A DNA stretch of 51,035 bases from Acidobacteriota bacterium (GTDB lineage Bacteria; Acidobacteriota; Thermoanaerobaculia; Multivoradales; JAGPDF01): NCBI GenBank assembly GCA_012521815.1, contig JAAYLR010000103.1:1-51035 (forward strand), given 5' to 3'. The stretch's first letter is position 1; each line of letters begins with the position of its first letter. This document shows, piece by piece, positions 15,745-26,630 of this stretch. A program made the translations under genes and the position numbers. Below the pieces are notes generated by a model. It searched no databases. It was given only the letters and a program-made list of their open reading frames with translations, and was not told where the DNA came from.

Positions 15745-16415
15745 CGGTCTCCCTCGACGTCACCCGCACGCTGCTCCACGCGCCGCGGCTCGGGGAGATC
15801 TACGCCGGGACGCTCGCCCGCCACGGGGTGACGATCGCGCCGGAGGCGGTGCGGCGGACGATGCCGGTGGTCTGGCGCGAGCTCGCCCGGGAGGCGCCGG
15901 CGGCGCGGGACCGGTTTGGCACCCATCCCGGCGGCGCCCGCGGCTTCTGGCATGAGCTGATCGGGCGCATCTGCGAGCTCGCGGGCGCGGCCCCGCCCCC
16001 CGCCGCGGCGACGGCCGAGCTCTTCGCGCGGTTCGCCGAACCCGAGGCGTGGCGGCTTTTTCCCGAGGTGCCGGAGACGCTCGCGGCGCTCGCCGCCGCC
16101 GGCGTGCGGCTCGCGGTCGTGAGCAACTGGGACGAGCGGCTGCCCCTCCTGCTCGATCGCCTCGGGCTCGCGGCGCGCTTCCGGGCGATCGTCACCTCCG
16201 CGGCGGTCGGCTGGGAGAAGCCGCACCCCGCGATCTTCGCCCGCGCGGTGGCGGCGCTCGGGGTCGCGCCGGAGGAGGTCGTCCACGTCGGCGACGACCG
16301 GCGCGAGGACGTCGCCGGCGCGCGCGCCGCGGGGCTCCAGGCGCTCCATCTCGACCGCGGCGGCGAGGGCGATCTCGCGAGCCTCGCCGAGCTGCCCGGC
16401 TGGCTCGGCATCTGA
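15732..16415 (+). CDS. HAD-superfamily hydrolase
   Basis: 227 aa. Motif I is SLDVTRTLLHAPRLGEIYAGTLARHG; motif II is VVSNWDERL; the motif III Lys is in GWEKPHPAIF; motif IV is HVGDDRREDVAGARAAG. This order and the helical cap are typical of the HDHD3-like branch. Motif I reads DVTRT, so the second Asp of DxD is Thr, as in several members of that branch; phosphatase activity is likely but the substrate is open. ATG 15732 replaces the earlier in-frame ORF start, which lies inside the NUDIX gene. The 13-nt overlap suggests coupled translation. Confidence 0.85.
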   Translation: MRAVAVSLDVTRTLLHAPRLGEIYAGTLARHGVTIAPEAVRRTMPVVWRELAREAPAARDRFGTHPGGARGFWHELIGRICELAGAAPPPAAATAELFARFAEPEAWRLFPEVPETLAALAAAGVRLAVVSNWDERLPLLLDRLGLAARFRAIVTSAAVGWEKPHPAIFARAVAALGVAPEEVVHVGDDRREDVAGARAAGLQALHLDRGGEGDLASLAELPGWLGI

Positions 16416-16499
16416 GGACCGGAGCGCGTCCGGCTCGACCTTCGGCGCGGTGCGGGATACCCTCCCGCGCGGAGCGGAAGAGATGCGAGGAGGGTCACG

Positions 16500-16970
16500 A
16501 TGAGAGGGTGGAGAGCGGGGATATTCGGCCTCGTGCCGCTGCTGCTCGTGGCCGCGGCATGCGAGCGCTCACCGGAGCGGAGCGGCGGTAACGGCGCGGG
16601 CGAGCTCGAGACCGTCGAGGTGGCGCCGGCGCCCGACGCCACGGCGTCGCTCGCGGCCGACGAGGTCGAGGTCCGGCGGGCCGGGAGCGGGCTCGCCGGC
16701 GTCCTCCCCTCGGACTTCCCGCGCGATCTGCCGCTGCCGCTGCCCGCGAGCCTGATCGACATCGAGCGCGGCGGCGGCGAGGTCGCGATCGTGCTCGCCA
16801 CGGCCGCCGGCTGCGACGGGGTGCTCGCCGCCCACCGTTCCCGGATGCTCGCCGCCGGCTGGTTCGAGGAGGCGCCGGGCAGCTACCGGCAGGAGGGGCG
16901 CCGGGCGGTGGTCTCCGGCCGCGACAGCCGCCCCGGCTGTCACGTGCGCATCGCGATCCGCGGCAACTGA
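16500..16970 (+). CDS. Putative lipoprotein of unknown function
   Basis: 156 aa. The N-terminus, MRGWRAGIFGLVPLLLVAAACERS, has a lipobox with Cys near residue 21. After an acidic linker a compact domain starts at LPSDFPRDLPLPLPASLIDIERGGGEVAIVLATAAGCDGVLAAHRSRMLAAGWFEEAPGSYRQEGRRAVVSGR. This has the alternation of a small alpha/beta domain comparing charge and strand patterns, and two Cys (about 100 and 148) that might pair. AGGAGGG lies 9 nt before the ATG, and TACCCT (about 16455) is a possible -10. No named family recognised. Confidence 0.65.
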   Translation: MRGWRAGIFGLVPLLLVAAACERSPERSGGNGAGELETVEVAPAPDATASLAADEVEVRRAGSGLAGVLPSDFPRDLPLPLPASLIDIERGGGEVAIVLATAAGCDGVLAAHRSRMLAAGWFEEAPGSYRQEGRRAVVSGRDSRPGCHVRIAIRGN

Positions 16971-17019
16971 GCGCGGCCGGGCTACAATGCCCGGAGAGGC
17001 CGGAAGGAGGAGCGGAGCG

Positions 17020-17739
17020 ATGTCTCGCGGCAGGGGTCTTGCGGGCGAACCGGGAAGGGCCCGGGCGGTGGAGCGCCAGATGCAGTTCTGGGAGCTCGCG
17101 CGGGCGCAGCGGCTGGCGACGCCGGTGGAGAGCCGGCCGGAGATCGAGGAGTTCATCGCCATCTCGCGCCAGGCCGGAATCGACGGCCGGGAGATCGCGA
17201 ACGCGCTCGGCGAGAGGCTCGGCTGGCCGGTCTTCGACCGCGAGGTGCTCGACCTGATGGCCGGCGACGACGCGATCCGGCGGCACCTCTACGAGGCGGT
17301 CAACGAGCGCGACTTCAAGTGGTGGGAGGTGGCGATGGGCCGCTGGGTGGTCGGCCGGCCCGTCGTGGACGACTACTTCCAGCGCCTCTGCGACGCGGTG
17401 CTGATGCTCGCCCGCCAGGGCCACTCGGTCTTCCTCGGGCGGGGCGCCAACTACATCCTGCCCGCCGGGCACGGCCTGCGGGTCCGCCTCCACGCGAGCC
17501 TCGAGAGCCGCGTCCGCGCCTGCGCCGAGGCGCGGAAGCTCTCGCTCGCGGCGGCGCGCGAGGCGGTCGAAGCCGAGACGCGCGACCGCGCCGAGTTCGT
17601 GCGGCGGCGCTTCCGGGCCGATCCGGACGATCCGGCCGGCTACGACCTCGTGCTCGATCTCCAGCGCTGGTCGGTACCGGAGATCGTCGAGCTCGTGCTC
17701 GCCGCCTTCGAGCTGCGCCGCGCCCGCGCCGGCGGCTGA
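17020..17739 (+). CDS. Cytidylate-kinase-like protein
   Basis: 239 aa. Features of the Cytidylate_kin2-type P-loop family are visible: ISRQAGIDGREIANALGERLGWPVFDREVLDLMA, where ISRQ..G.GREIA is the modified phosphate-binding segment, then SVFLGRGANYILP, an Arg-rich lid (RDRAEFVRRRF) and YDLVLDLQRWSVPEIVELV. The usual SGSGG loop is replaced by AGIDG, so nucleotide binding may differ. Function in this family is poorly known and a role in CMP phosphorylation is only one option. ATG 17020 is chosen over 16987 because AAGGAGG lies 9 nt upstream; TACAAT at 16983-16988 may be the -10. Confidence 0.78.
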   Translation: MSRGRGLAGEPGRARAVERQMQFWELARAQRLATPVESRPEIEEFIAISRQAGIDGREIANALGERLGWPVFDREVLDLMAGDDAIRRHLYEAVNERDFKWWEVAMGRWVVGRPVVDDYFQRLCDAVLMLARQGHSVFLGRGANYILPAGHGLRVRLHASLESRVRACAEARKLSLAAAREAVEAETRDRAEFVRRRFRADPDDPAGYDLVLDLQRWSVPEIVELVLAAFELRRARAGG

Positions 17740-17789
17740 AGGAGGGACGCCCGCCGGGTACGCCCGGAAGCGTGTGCCAGAATCCCGGC

Positions 17790-19103
17790 GTGCCGCTCTC
17801 GGGGGTCGATGTCGCCGCCTGTGCCCGCTGGCTCGCCCAGGTGGCCGATCATCCCGGCGATCACGCCGACCTCTTCCTGGAACGCCGCGAGGAGCTGGAG
17901 CTGCCGCCGGGCGAACGCCGCCCCGGCCTGCGGGTGGTGCGCGAGCAGGGGCTGGCGGTGCGGCTCCTGCGCGACCGGCAGACCTACCTCGCGAGCGCCG
18001 ACCGGCTCGACGGCGGGGCGTTCGCCGACGCGCTGCGCCGCGCCGCCCGGGCGCTGCCCGCCACCTCGCTCTCCGAGCCCGCGCTCGCGGTTCCGGCCTG
18101 GCCGGAGCCGGCCGGGGGGCGCGAGCTCGTGGCGTTCGCCGAAGCGATCCGCGCCGGGCTGCGGGCGAGCCTCGTCGCCTTTCCGCTCGCGCTGCGGGTG
18201 CGCGCCCATCGCCGCTGGGTGCAGGTGGTCGGTGCGCGGCTGCTCGCGCCGAGCGAGCAGGAGGCGTTCTACAGCGTCGTCGCCGAGACGCCGTGGGGGG
18301 CGCTCGGCCGGCTCCTCATCGGGCTCGACGACGCCGCGGCGGCGGCGCTCGTGGCGGCGCTCGTGGCCCGTTTCCAGGCGCGCGACGCGGCGCCGCCGGA
18401 GCGCGCCCGGCAGCCGTTGCTCCTCGCCCCGCGGGCGGCCGCCGTCTTCCTGCACGAAGCGATCGCGCACACCCTCGAAGCCGACCTGCTCGCGCTCGGC
18501 GGACGCCCGGAGGCGGCGGTCGGCGTCGAGCTCGCGCCGCCGTGGGTGAGCGTGATCGACGACCCGGCCGCGGCGCCGCCCTCGCTGCGCCGCGTGACCG
18601 ACGACGAGGGTCTGCCGGTCGTCCGCCGCTGGCTGCTGCGGGGCGGCCGGGTGGAGCAACCGCTCGCCGACACCCTCTGGGCCCGGCACTCGCCGCAGCT
18701 GCTGCCCGGCGCCGGCTGGCGCGGCAGCCGGCACGAGGCGCCGCTGCCGCGCTCCCGGCACCTCGAGCTCGCCCCCGGGGATTTCCCGCTCGCCGCGCTC
18801 CTCCGGCGGGCCGAGGGCGGGCTCTTCGTCGAGGAGGTGGAACGGGGCCGGCTCGATCCGCACACCGGCGAGCTCGTCCTCGACCTCCCCTTCGCCCGGC
18901 GGATCCGGAGCGCCACGGTGGCCGAGCCGGTCGGCCGCTGCCGGCTGCGCGGCCGGGTGGCCGAGCTGCTCGCCGGCATCTCGGCGGTGGGCAGCGACGT
19001 CGAGACGGCGGGAGCGGGCTGGTGCGCGAAAGGAGGGCAGCTGCTGCCGGTCTGGGCCCGGGCCGGCTCGCTCCTGCTCGACCGGGTGGAGGTGGGGCCG
19101 TGA
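17790..19103 (+). CDS. TldD-like metalloprotease subunit
   Basis: 437 aa. The zinc motif HEAIAHTLEADLL (HExxxH) matches the TldD pattern HEAVGHGLEGD. The C-terminal GSDVETAGAGWCAKGGQLLPVWARAGSLLLDRVEVG matches the family end with its Cys ligand. TldD/TldE complexes trim unfolded peptides and mature some ribosomally made peptides (microcin B17, CcdA degradation are classical E. coli cases). The start is GTG 17790; the ORF track runs further upstream through the preceding gene. CAGAAT ends 6 nt before it, so it may be leaderless. The stop overlaps the next gene as GTGA. Confidence 0.85.
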   Translation: MPLSGVDVAACARWLAQVADHPGDHADLFLERREELELPPGERRPGLRVVREQGLAVRLLRDRQTYLASADRLDGGAFADALRRAARALPATSLSEPALAVPAWPEPAGGRELVAFAEAIRAGLRASLVAFPLALRVRAHRRWVQVVGARLLAPSEQEAFYSVVAETPWGALGRLLIGLDDAAAAALVAALVARFQARDAAPPERARQPLLLAPRAAAVFLHEAIAHTLEADLLALGGRPEAAVGVELAPPWVSVIDDPAAAPPSLRRVTDDEGLPVVRRWLLRGGRVEQPLADTLWARHSPQLLPGAGWRGSRHEAPLPRSRHLELAPGDFPLAALLRRAEGGLFVEEVERGRLDPHTGELVLDLPFARRIRSATVAEPVGRCRLRGRVAELLAGISAVGSDVETAGAGWCAKGGQLLPVWARAGSLLLDRVEVGP

Positions 19104-20413
19104 GCGGCTTCGGATCGCTCGAGGATCTCCTCGGCACGCTCGCCCGGCGCGGCTGGCAGGAGGCGGAGGCGTACGCCAAGCGGGGACGGACCCGCCGGGT
19201 GACGCTCGGCCCCGGCGGGCTCGAGGCCTCTTCGACCGCCGAGGAGGGGTGGGCGATCCGGGCGAGCAACCGTCAGCGCTCGCTCTTCCAGGCCGGGACC
19301 GGCCCCCCGGGCTCCGGACAGCCGTTCGCGGCGGGGGAGGCGCCGCCGCTCGCGCTGCCCGCGCCGCAGCCGGTGCCGGCCTGGACGGCGCCGCCGGAGC
19401 TCGACGCGCCGCTCGTCGGCGACAGCGAGGGCCAGGCGCTGCTCGAAGGGATCGCGCGGGCGCTCGCGAAAGAGCTGCCGGGAGCGGTGCTCACGACCGC
19501 GGCGCTCGTCGACGGCACCTCCCAGGCGTGGCTGCTGAGCAGCCGCGGGGTGCGGAGCGTGACCCGGCAGCGGCTCGCTCTCCTCCGGCTCGAAGCCCGC
19601 CTGCCGGGCGGGCGGGGCGGAGCGGTCGGGCTCGAGCGGTGCGAGCGGGAGGCGCGGCGGTTCCGCCCGCAGGCGGTGGCGCGACGGCTCGCGGACCGCC
19701 TGCTGATCGCGCGCGACGGCGGCCCGCCCGCGCCCGACGGCGGCGGCGAGATCGTCCTCGCCCCCGCGGTGAGCGCGCGGCTGCTCGCGGCGCTCGCCGG
19801 CAGCTTCTGCGGGGCCGGGGCCGAGGCGGCGCTCGCGCTGCTCCTCGACCGCTCCGGTCGCCTCGCTGCGGGCTGCGTGACGCTCAGCGACGACGGCCGC
19901 CGGCCCGAGGGGCCGGCCGCCGCCCCGGCCGACGGCGAGGGCCTCCCCACCCGCCGGGTCGTGCTCGTCGAAGCGGGCGTCTTCCGGCAGCCGCTCCTCG
20001 CCTGGTGGGAGGCGCGCGAGCCCGCGCTCGCCTCCGGCTGCGGGCGCCGCGACGGCTTCCGTGACCTGCCGCGGCGGGCGCCGACCCATTTCGTCCTCGA
20101 GCCGAACCCGGCGCTCGCGCCGGCCGAGCTGATCTCCGGCGTCGCCCGCGGCTACTACCTGCTCGGGCTCGAAGGGGCGCCCCGTCTCGACCTCGCCGCC
20201 GACCGGCTGGCGGCGCCGGTCTGCGGCTTCGCGCTCGCCGGCGGCCGCGCGGTCTCGCCGGTGAGGGGGGCCTGGCTGGTGGGCTCGGTCCGGGGCCTGC
20301 TCGCCGGCGCGGTGGCGGTCGGGCGCGATCTCGAGTGGCAGGTCGGCGACGGCCTCTTCGGCGCCCCGACGCTCCTCGCCGCCGGCCTCGAAGTCCAGCG
20401 CTCGCCGGGCTGA
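19100..20413 (+). CDS. TldE/PmbA-like partner protein
   Basis: 437 aa, the same length as its neighbour. It lacks the HExxxH motif, as expected for the non-metal TldE/PmbA partner. Family-like segments include EAEAYAKRGRTRRVTLGPGGLEASSTAEEGWAIRASN near the N-terminus and ELISGVARGYYLLGLEG...CGFALAGGRAVSPVRGAWLVGSVRGLLAGAVAVGRDLEW near the C-terminus. It pairs with the upstream gene by a 4-nt GTGA overlap and probably forms the heterodimer. Sequence similarity is moderate, so PmbA is a family-level call. No precursor peptide gene lies close by, so its substrate is unknown. Confidence 0.78.
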   Translation: MSGFGSLEDLLGTLARRGWQEAEAYAKRGRTRRVTLGPGGLEASSTAEEGWAIRASNRQRSLFQAGTGPPGSGQPFAAGEAPPLALPAPQPVPAWTAPPELDAPLVGDSEGQALLEGIARALAKELPGAVLTTAALVDGTSQAWLLSSRGVRSVTRQRLALLRLEARLPGGRGGAVGLERCEREARRFRPQAVARRLADRLLIARDGGPPAPDGGGEIVLAPAVSARLLAALAGSFCGAGAEAALALLLDRSGRLAAGCVTLSDDGRRPEGPAAAPADGEGLPTRRVVLVEAGVFRQPLLAWWEAREPALASGCGRRDGFRDLPRRAPTHFVLEPNPALAPAELISGVARGYYLLGLEGAPRLDLAADRLAAPVCGFALAGGRAVSPVRGAWLVGSVRGLLAGAVAVGRDLEWQVGDGLFGAPTLLAAGLEVQRSPG

Positions 20414-20427
20414 GCGGCCGCGCTTCC

Positions 20428-20491
20428 TTGACCGCTCCCGGCGCCCCCCGGTACCCTCCCGCGGGCGCGCGGAGCGGCTCGTCAGCCGCTC
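20428..20491 (+). promoter_or_regulatory. Promoter and 5'-UTR hairpin of ychF
   Basis: TTGACC (20428-20433)-N18-TACCCT (20452-20457). The leader then holds an 8-bp hairpin GAGCGGCT-CGTC-AGCCGCTC (20472-20491), 26 nt before the ATG. Confidence 0.55.
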
Positions 20492-20517
20492 CCTCCGCAC
20501 CGGCTGGAGAGAACGAG

Positions 20518-21588
20518 ATGCAGTTCGGCATCCTGGGCCTGCCGAAGGCGGGCAAGACGACGCTGTTCAACACCCTGACCGCGGCGGCGGAGGAGACGGG
20601 GAAGTTCTCGGCCTCCGACCGCACCCATGTCGGGGTCGCGCGGGTCCCCGATCCGCGCCTCGCGCGGCTGCGCGACCTCTACCGGCCGCGCCGCTACGTG
20701 CCGGCGACGGTCGAGTACGTCGACATCCCCGGCCTCCAGCGCGGCGAGGGGGCGGAGAGCCTCGACCTCGGCAGGCTCCGCACCGTCGACGGCCTGCTCC
20801 ACGTCGTGCGCGCCTTCACCGACCCGGAGATCCCGCACCCCGACGGCGCGGTCGATCCGCGCCGCGACATCGAGACGATCGACCTCGAGCTGATCCTCGC
20901 CGACCACAGCCTCGTCGAGCGGCGGCTCGAGCGGCTCGGCAAGGCGGCCAAGCGCGGCCTCTCGCCACAGGAAGTGCGCGAGGAGCAGCTCCTGGGCGAG
21001 GTCGTGCTCCCGGCGCTCGAAGCGGAGCGGCCGCTGCGCACCCTCGGCCTCGCCGGCGACGACGAGAAGCTCGTCCGCGGCTTCCAGCTCCTCTCGGCCA
21101 AGCCGCTCCTGGTGGTGGTCAACGTCGACGAGGCAGAGGTGGCCACGGCCCGGCCGGAAGAGTTCGGCCTCGGCCCGGAGGCGGAGGGGCGGGGGCTCGT
21201 GGTGAGCGCCCCGATCGAGCTCGAGATCTCCCGCCTCGCCCCCGCCGAGCAGCAGGAGTTCCTCGCCGACCTCGGCCTCGCCGAGCCGAGCCTCGACCGC
21301 CTGATCCGGGCCTGCTACCGGCTGCTCGGCGTCCACTCGTTCTTCACGGTGGGCGACGACGAGGTGCGCGCCTGGACGATCCGCCGCGGCACCGTCGCCC
21401 GCGAGGCCGCCGGGGTGATCCACTCCGACCTCGAACGCGGCTTCATCCGCGCCGAGGTCGTCGCCTGGGACGACCTCCTCCGCCTCGGTTCTCTCGCCGC
21501 CTGCCGCGACAAAGGCCTCCTCCGCCTCGAAGGGAAGGAGTACGTCGTCGCCGACGGCGAGGTGGTGCACGTCCGGTTCAACGTCTGA
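20518..21588 (+). CDS. ychF: Ribosome-binding ATPase YchF (Ola1 family)
   Basis: 356 aa, slightly below the usual 363. The P-loop is GLPKAGKTTLFNTLT at the very N-terminus, switch/G3 is VDIPGLQRGEGAE, and the base-specificity motif is NVDE (NxxE), which in this family favours ATP over GTP. A coiled-coil insertion (about 125-200) and the C-terminal TGS-like domain ending KGLLRLEGKEYVVADGEVVHVRFNV complete the family plan. Compared with typical YchF, the P-loop has KAGKT for NVGKS. ATG 20518 begins the motif directly; the ORF track extends into non-coding leader. It acts on the ribosome and in stress responses. Confidence 0.93.
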   Translation: MQFGILGLPKAGKTTLFNTLTAAAEETGKFSASDRTHVGVARVPDPRLARLRDLYRPRRYVPATVEYVDIPGLQRGEGAESLDLGRLRTVDGLLHVVRAFTDPEIPHPDGAVDPRRDIETIDLELILADHSLVERRLERLGKAAKRGLSPQEVREEQLLGEVVLPALEAERPLRTLGLAGDDEKLVRGFQLLSAKPLLVVVNVDEAEVATARPEEFGLGPEAEGRGLVVSAPIELEISRLAPAEQQEFLADLGLAEPSLDRLIRACYRLLGVHSFFTVGDDEVRAWTIRRGTVAREAAGVIHSDLERGFIRAEVVAWDDLLRLGSLAACRDKGLLRLEGKEYVVADGEVVHVRFNV

Positions 21589-21617
21589 GGCGGTTTCGCC
21601 GCGACGCACCAGGGCAC

Positions 21618-21652
21618 TTGCAGGCAGTCTATATTTCGATTATTCTGGAAAA
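21618..21652 (+). promoter_or_regulatory. arsR promoter with candidate operator
   Basis: TTGCAG (21618-21623)-N17-TATTCT (21641-21646). The -10 ends 6 nt before the ATG, so the transcript is predicted to be leaderless. The AT-rich ATATTTCGATTATTCTGGAAAA across the -10 carries a TTTC...GAAA inverted repeat, a plausible ArsR operator that would block the promoter. Confidence 0.6.
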
Positions 21653-21991
21653 ATGAAAGCACCAGAGGCCGTCGCTCGTCTCGCTGCCCTCGCGCAGGAG
21701 ACCCGCCTCGAGCTCTTCCGCAAGCTGGTGCGGCGGGGTCCCGAGGGGCTCGCCGCCGGCGCACTCGCCGCCGCCTTGGACGTGCCGCCGCCCACTCTCT
21801 CGTTTCATCTGGCCACGCTCGAGCGCGCCGGCCTGATCAGTTCACGCCGCGAGGGACGTTCGATTCTCTACGCGGCGCGGTATCCGGCGATGGACGAGCT
21901 GGTCGGCTACCTGCTGGCCAACTGCTGCGTCGAGGGTTCCTGTACCCCCGTTCTCCACCCCGCACCCCGGCCGCACGAGGAGCTGCAATGA
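21653..21991 (+). CDS. arsR: ArsR-family arsenite-responsive repressor
   Basis: 112 aa. The winged helix-turn-helix is clear: LAQETRLELFRKLVRRG..., LAAALDVPPPTLSFHLATLERAGLISSRREGRSILYAA. The C-terminal NCCVEGSC supplies Cys residues suited to arsenite or antimonite binding, as in ArsR proteins with a C-terminal Cys cluster. It should repress its own operon until the metalloid binds. No Shine-Dalgarno; predicted leaderless. It overlaps arsM by 4 nt (ATGA). Confidence 0.92.
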   Translation: MKAPEAVARLAALAQETRLELFRKLVRRGPEGLAAGALAAALDVPPPTLSFHLATLERAGLISSRREGRSILYAARYPAMDELVGYLLANCCVEGSCTPVLHPAPRPHEELQ

Positions 21992-22821
21992 AAGAGATCC
22001 CGCTTCCCATCGTCCCCGAACGGATCGTCGAGCAGGTGCGGGACCGCTACGGAAGCATCGCCTCCGGCGAGGCCACCGGCTGTGGCTGTGGCCGCAGCGG
22101 CGGCGAACAGGTGATCGCGCACGAGATCGGCTACACGGCCGCCGATCTCGCGGCGCTCCCCGCCGAGGCGAACCTCGGTCTGGGCTGCGGCGCGCCGATC
22201 GGCCACCTCGCCCTCGTCCCGGGCGAGACGGTGCTCGATCTCGGCGCGGGCGCGGGGCTCGACGCGTTCCTCGCCGCCCGGGCGGTCGGCCCCGCGGGGC
22301 GGGTGATCGGCGTGGACATGACCCCGGAGATGGTCGCCCGCGCCCGCGCCGCCGCCGCGCGCCACGGCTATGCGAACGTCGAGTTCCGCGAGGGGCGGCT
22401 CGAGGCGCTGCCGGTGGCCAGCGGCACGATCGACGCCGTGACCAGCAACTGCGTGATCAATCTGGTTCCGGACAAGTCGGCGGTCTTCCGCGAGATCGCC
22501 CGGGTCCTGCGGCCCGGCGGCCGCGTCGTGGTCTCCGACATCGTCCTCGACCGGCCGCTGCCAGCGGCGCTCACCGGCGACGCGCTCCTCTGGACCGGCT
22601 GCGTGGCGGGCGCCGAGCTGCGGGCCGACTACTTCGCGCGGCTCACCGCCGCCGGCTTCGGCGCGGTCGAGATCCTGCGCGACGTCGACTACGCCGGCGC
22701 GCTCTCGAAAGCGACCCCGGCCGAAGCCGAAGCGCTGCTCGGCCGCACGGGCGTGAGCCGGGAGGAGCTCGCTGGCGCCATCCGCTCGCTCACCTGGCGG
22801 GCGACGAAAGCCGCCGGCTGA
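21988..22821 (+). CDS. arsM: Arsenite S-adenosylmethionine methyltransferase
   Basis: 277 aa. The SAM-binding motif I is VLDLGAGAGLDAFLAARAVGPAGRVIGVDMTPEMV. Three Cys characteristic of ArsM are present: Cys67 (GLGCGAP), Cys155 (SNCVINL) and Cys205 (GCVAGA), which bind arsenite during stepwise methylation. An additional CGCG cluster lies at 32-35. The product methylates As(III) to mono-, di- and trimethyl forms in the cytosol. It is translationally coupled to arsR, making a two-gene detoxification operon without ArsB/ACR3 or ArsC in view. Confidence 0.95.
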   Translation: MKEIPLPIVPERIVEQVRDRYGSIASGEATGCGCGRSGGEQVIAHEIGYTAADLAALPAEANLGLGCGAPIGHLALVPGETVLDLGAGAGLDAFLAARAVGPAGRVIGVDMTPEMVARARAAAARHGYANVEFREGRLEALPVASGTIDAVTSNCVINLVPDKSAVFREIARVLRPGGRVVVSDIVLDRPLPAALTGDALLWTGCVAGAELRADYFARLTAAGFGAVEILRDVDYAGALSKATPAEAEALLGRTGVSREELAGAIRSLTWRATKAAG

Positions 22822-23042
22822 AGGCCCGGCGCGCTCACCGGCGGCGCCGGCGCTGGTGAGTCGCAGGGGAGTCGGTCGGGATCATCCGTGCAATCGGGGA
22901 GTCGGGATCCGGAATTGCAGGGATGCCGCCGGCGTCGGGGCCCTTGCCCGTCCCGCCGGTTCCTTTGCTGAGCACCTGACGAGAGGGTGCGCCCGGCGGC
23001 CGGTTCCTGCCGTTCGGCGGTCTGCGTCTAGAATCCGCTGCC

Positions 23043-23656
23043 GTGACCTCGGATGACAGGGAGCACCCGGAGCCCGGGCGGCCCGTGGACGACACGACCA
23101 TCCTCCTGGCCGCGGCGCGGGCGGGGGATCGGGCGGCGTACGACCTCGTCTTCGCGCGCGTCTACGACGAGCTGCGCCGGGTCGCCTCGCGGCAGGCGGC
23201 GCGGCTGGGGGCGAACGAGTCGCTCTCGACGACGGTGCTCGTCCACGAGGCGTACCTGAAGCTCGCCGGCACCGAGTCGGCGGGAGGGGCCGGGCACGAC
23301 CGCGTCCACTTCTTCGCGCTCGCGGCCCGGGCGATGCGGCAGATCCTGATCGATCACGCGCGGCACCGCGGGCGCCGGAAGCGGGGCGGCGGAGTGCGCC
23401 CGGCCGAGCTCGACGCGGTGGCGCTGCCCGCCGCGCCCGATGCGCTCCCGGTCGAAGACCTCCTCGCGCTCGACCGCGCCCTCGAGCGGCTCGCCGCGGT
23501 CGATCCCGAGCTGGTGCGCCTCGTCGAGTGGCGCTTCTTCGCCGGCCTCACGCTCGAGGAGATCGCCGGCTACGCGGGCGTCTCCGAGCGGACGCTCAAG
23601 CGCGACTGGCAGGTGGCGCGGGCGTTCCTGCAGCGGGAGCTCGCGGGCGGCGCGGG

Positions 23657-23660
<4 letters not shown>
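23043..23660 (+). CDS. ECF-family sigma factor (kinase-paired type)
   Basis: 205 aa. Region 2 (YDLVFARVYDELRRVASRQAARL, TTVLVHEAYLKLAG, HFFALAARAMRQILIDHARHRGRRKRGG) and region 4 (LVEWRFFAGLTLEEIAGYAGVSERTLKRDWQVARAFL) match the TIGR02999-type sigma factors of Acidobacteria and Planctomycetes, which sit beside Ser/Thr kinases. It would direct RNA polymerase to an unknown regulon, probably under control of the next gene. TAGAAT ends 8 nt before the GTG, so the mRNA is probably leaderless. The stop overlaps the kinase start (ATGA). The 220 bp upstream contain an inverted repeat (CTCACC...GGTGAG near 22835-22860) and two GGGGAGTCGG copies. Confidence 0.9.
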
Positions 23661-26200
<2,540 letters not shown>

Positions 26201-26213
26201 GGCGCCGCGGCGG

Positions 26214-26474
26214 TCAGGAGCCGGCCAGGGCGGCGAAGAAGCCGACCGCGCCGCCGATCGCCACCGCGGCGAACGAGGCGACCCAGCGGAGGAACGGCGT
26301 CCGGCAGTCGCGCCACTCCCGGATGACGTAGACGATCCCGACCGGCACGAAGAGGAGGAGCGTGCCGAGCCCCCAGCCGACGCTGCTGCGGAAGGCAAGG
26401 ATCAGGATCTGGATCCCGAAGACGAGCATGCCGATCGAGCCGAGGATGGTGAGAACGGTGCCGAGGATACCCAT
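26214..26474 (-). CDS. Small membrane protein of unknown function
   Basis: 86 aa with two hydrophobic parts, MGILGTVLTILGSIGMLVFGIQILILAF and WGLGTLLLFVPVGIVYVIREW, then FLRWVASFAAVAIGGAVGFFAAL, so two or three spans. The GLGTLLLFVPVGIVYV segment resembles small integral membrane proteins found widely without function. GGGAGA lies 6 nt before the ATG. It converges with the kinase gene and lies downstream of the AAA+ gene on the same strand, 157 bp away, with a hairpin between. Confidence 0.7.
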   Translation of the reverse strand: MGILGTVLTILGSIGMLVFGIQILILAFRSSVGWGLGTLLLFVPVGIVYVIREWRDCRTPFLRWVASFAAVAIGGAVGFFAALAGS

Positions 26475-26605
26475 CGCGAATCTCCCGTGAAGACCCCGCC
26501 GCGGCGCCGGAGCCGGTCCGGCGAGCCACGCGCCCGCCTCTGCGAGCCGGCAGCCGTCGCCGTGGCGTGGGTTTCTGACTGCGGAGAACGCGAACCGGGC
26601 GAGAA

Positions 26606-26627
26606 GGGGGCCATCCCGACGGCCCCC
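26606..26627 (-). terminator. Hairpin downstream of the AAA+ gene
   Basis: GGGGGCC / GGCCCCC with an 8-nt loop, followed on the minus strand by TTCTC. A weak terminator at best. Confidence 0.4.
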
Positions 26628-26630
26628 TGC

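Noticed and set aside
22822-23042. Possible small gene or RNA between arsM and the sigma factor
   Set aside because: Only an inverted repeat and two GGGGAGTCGG copies are visible; there is no convincing reading frame or fold.
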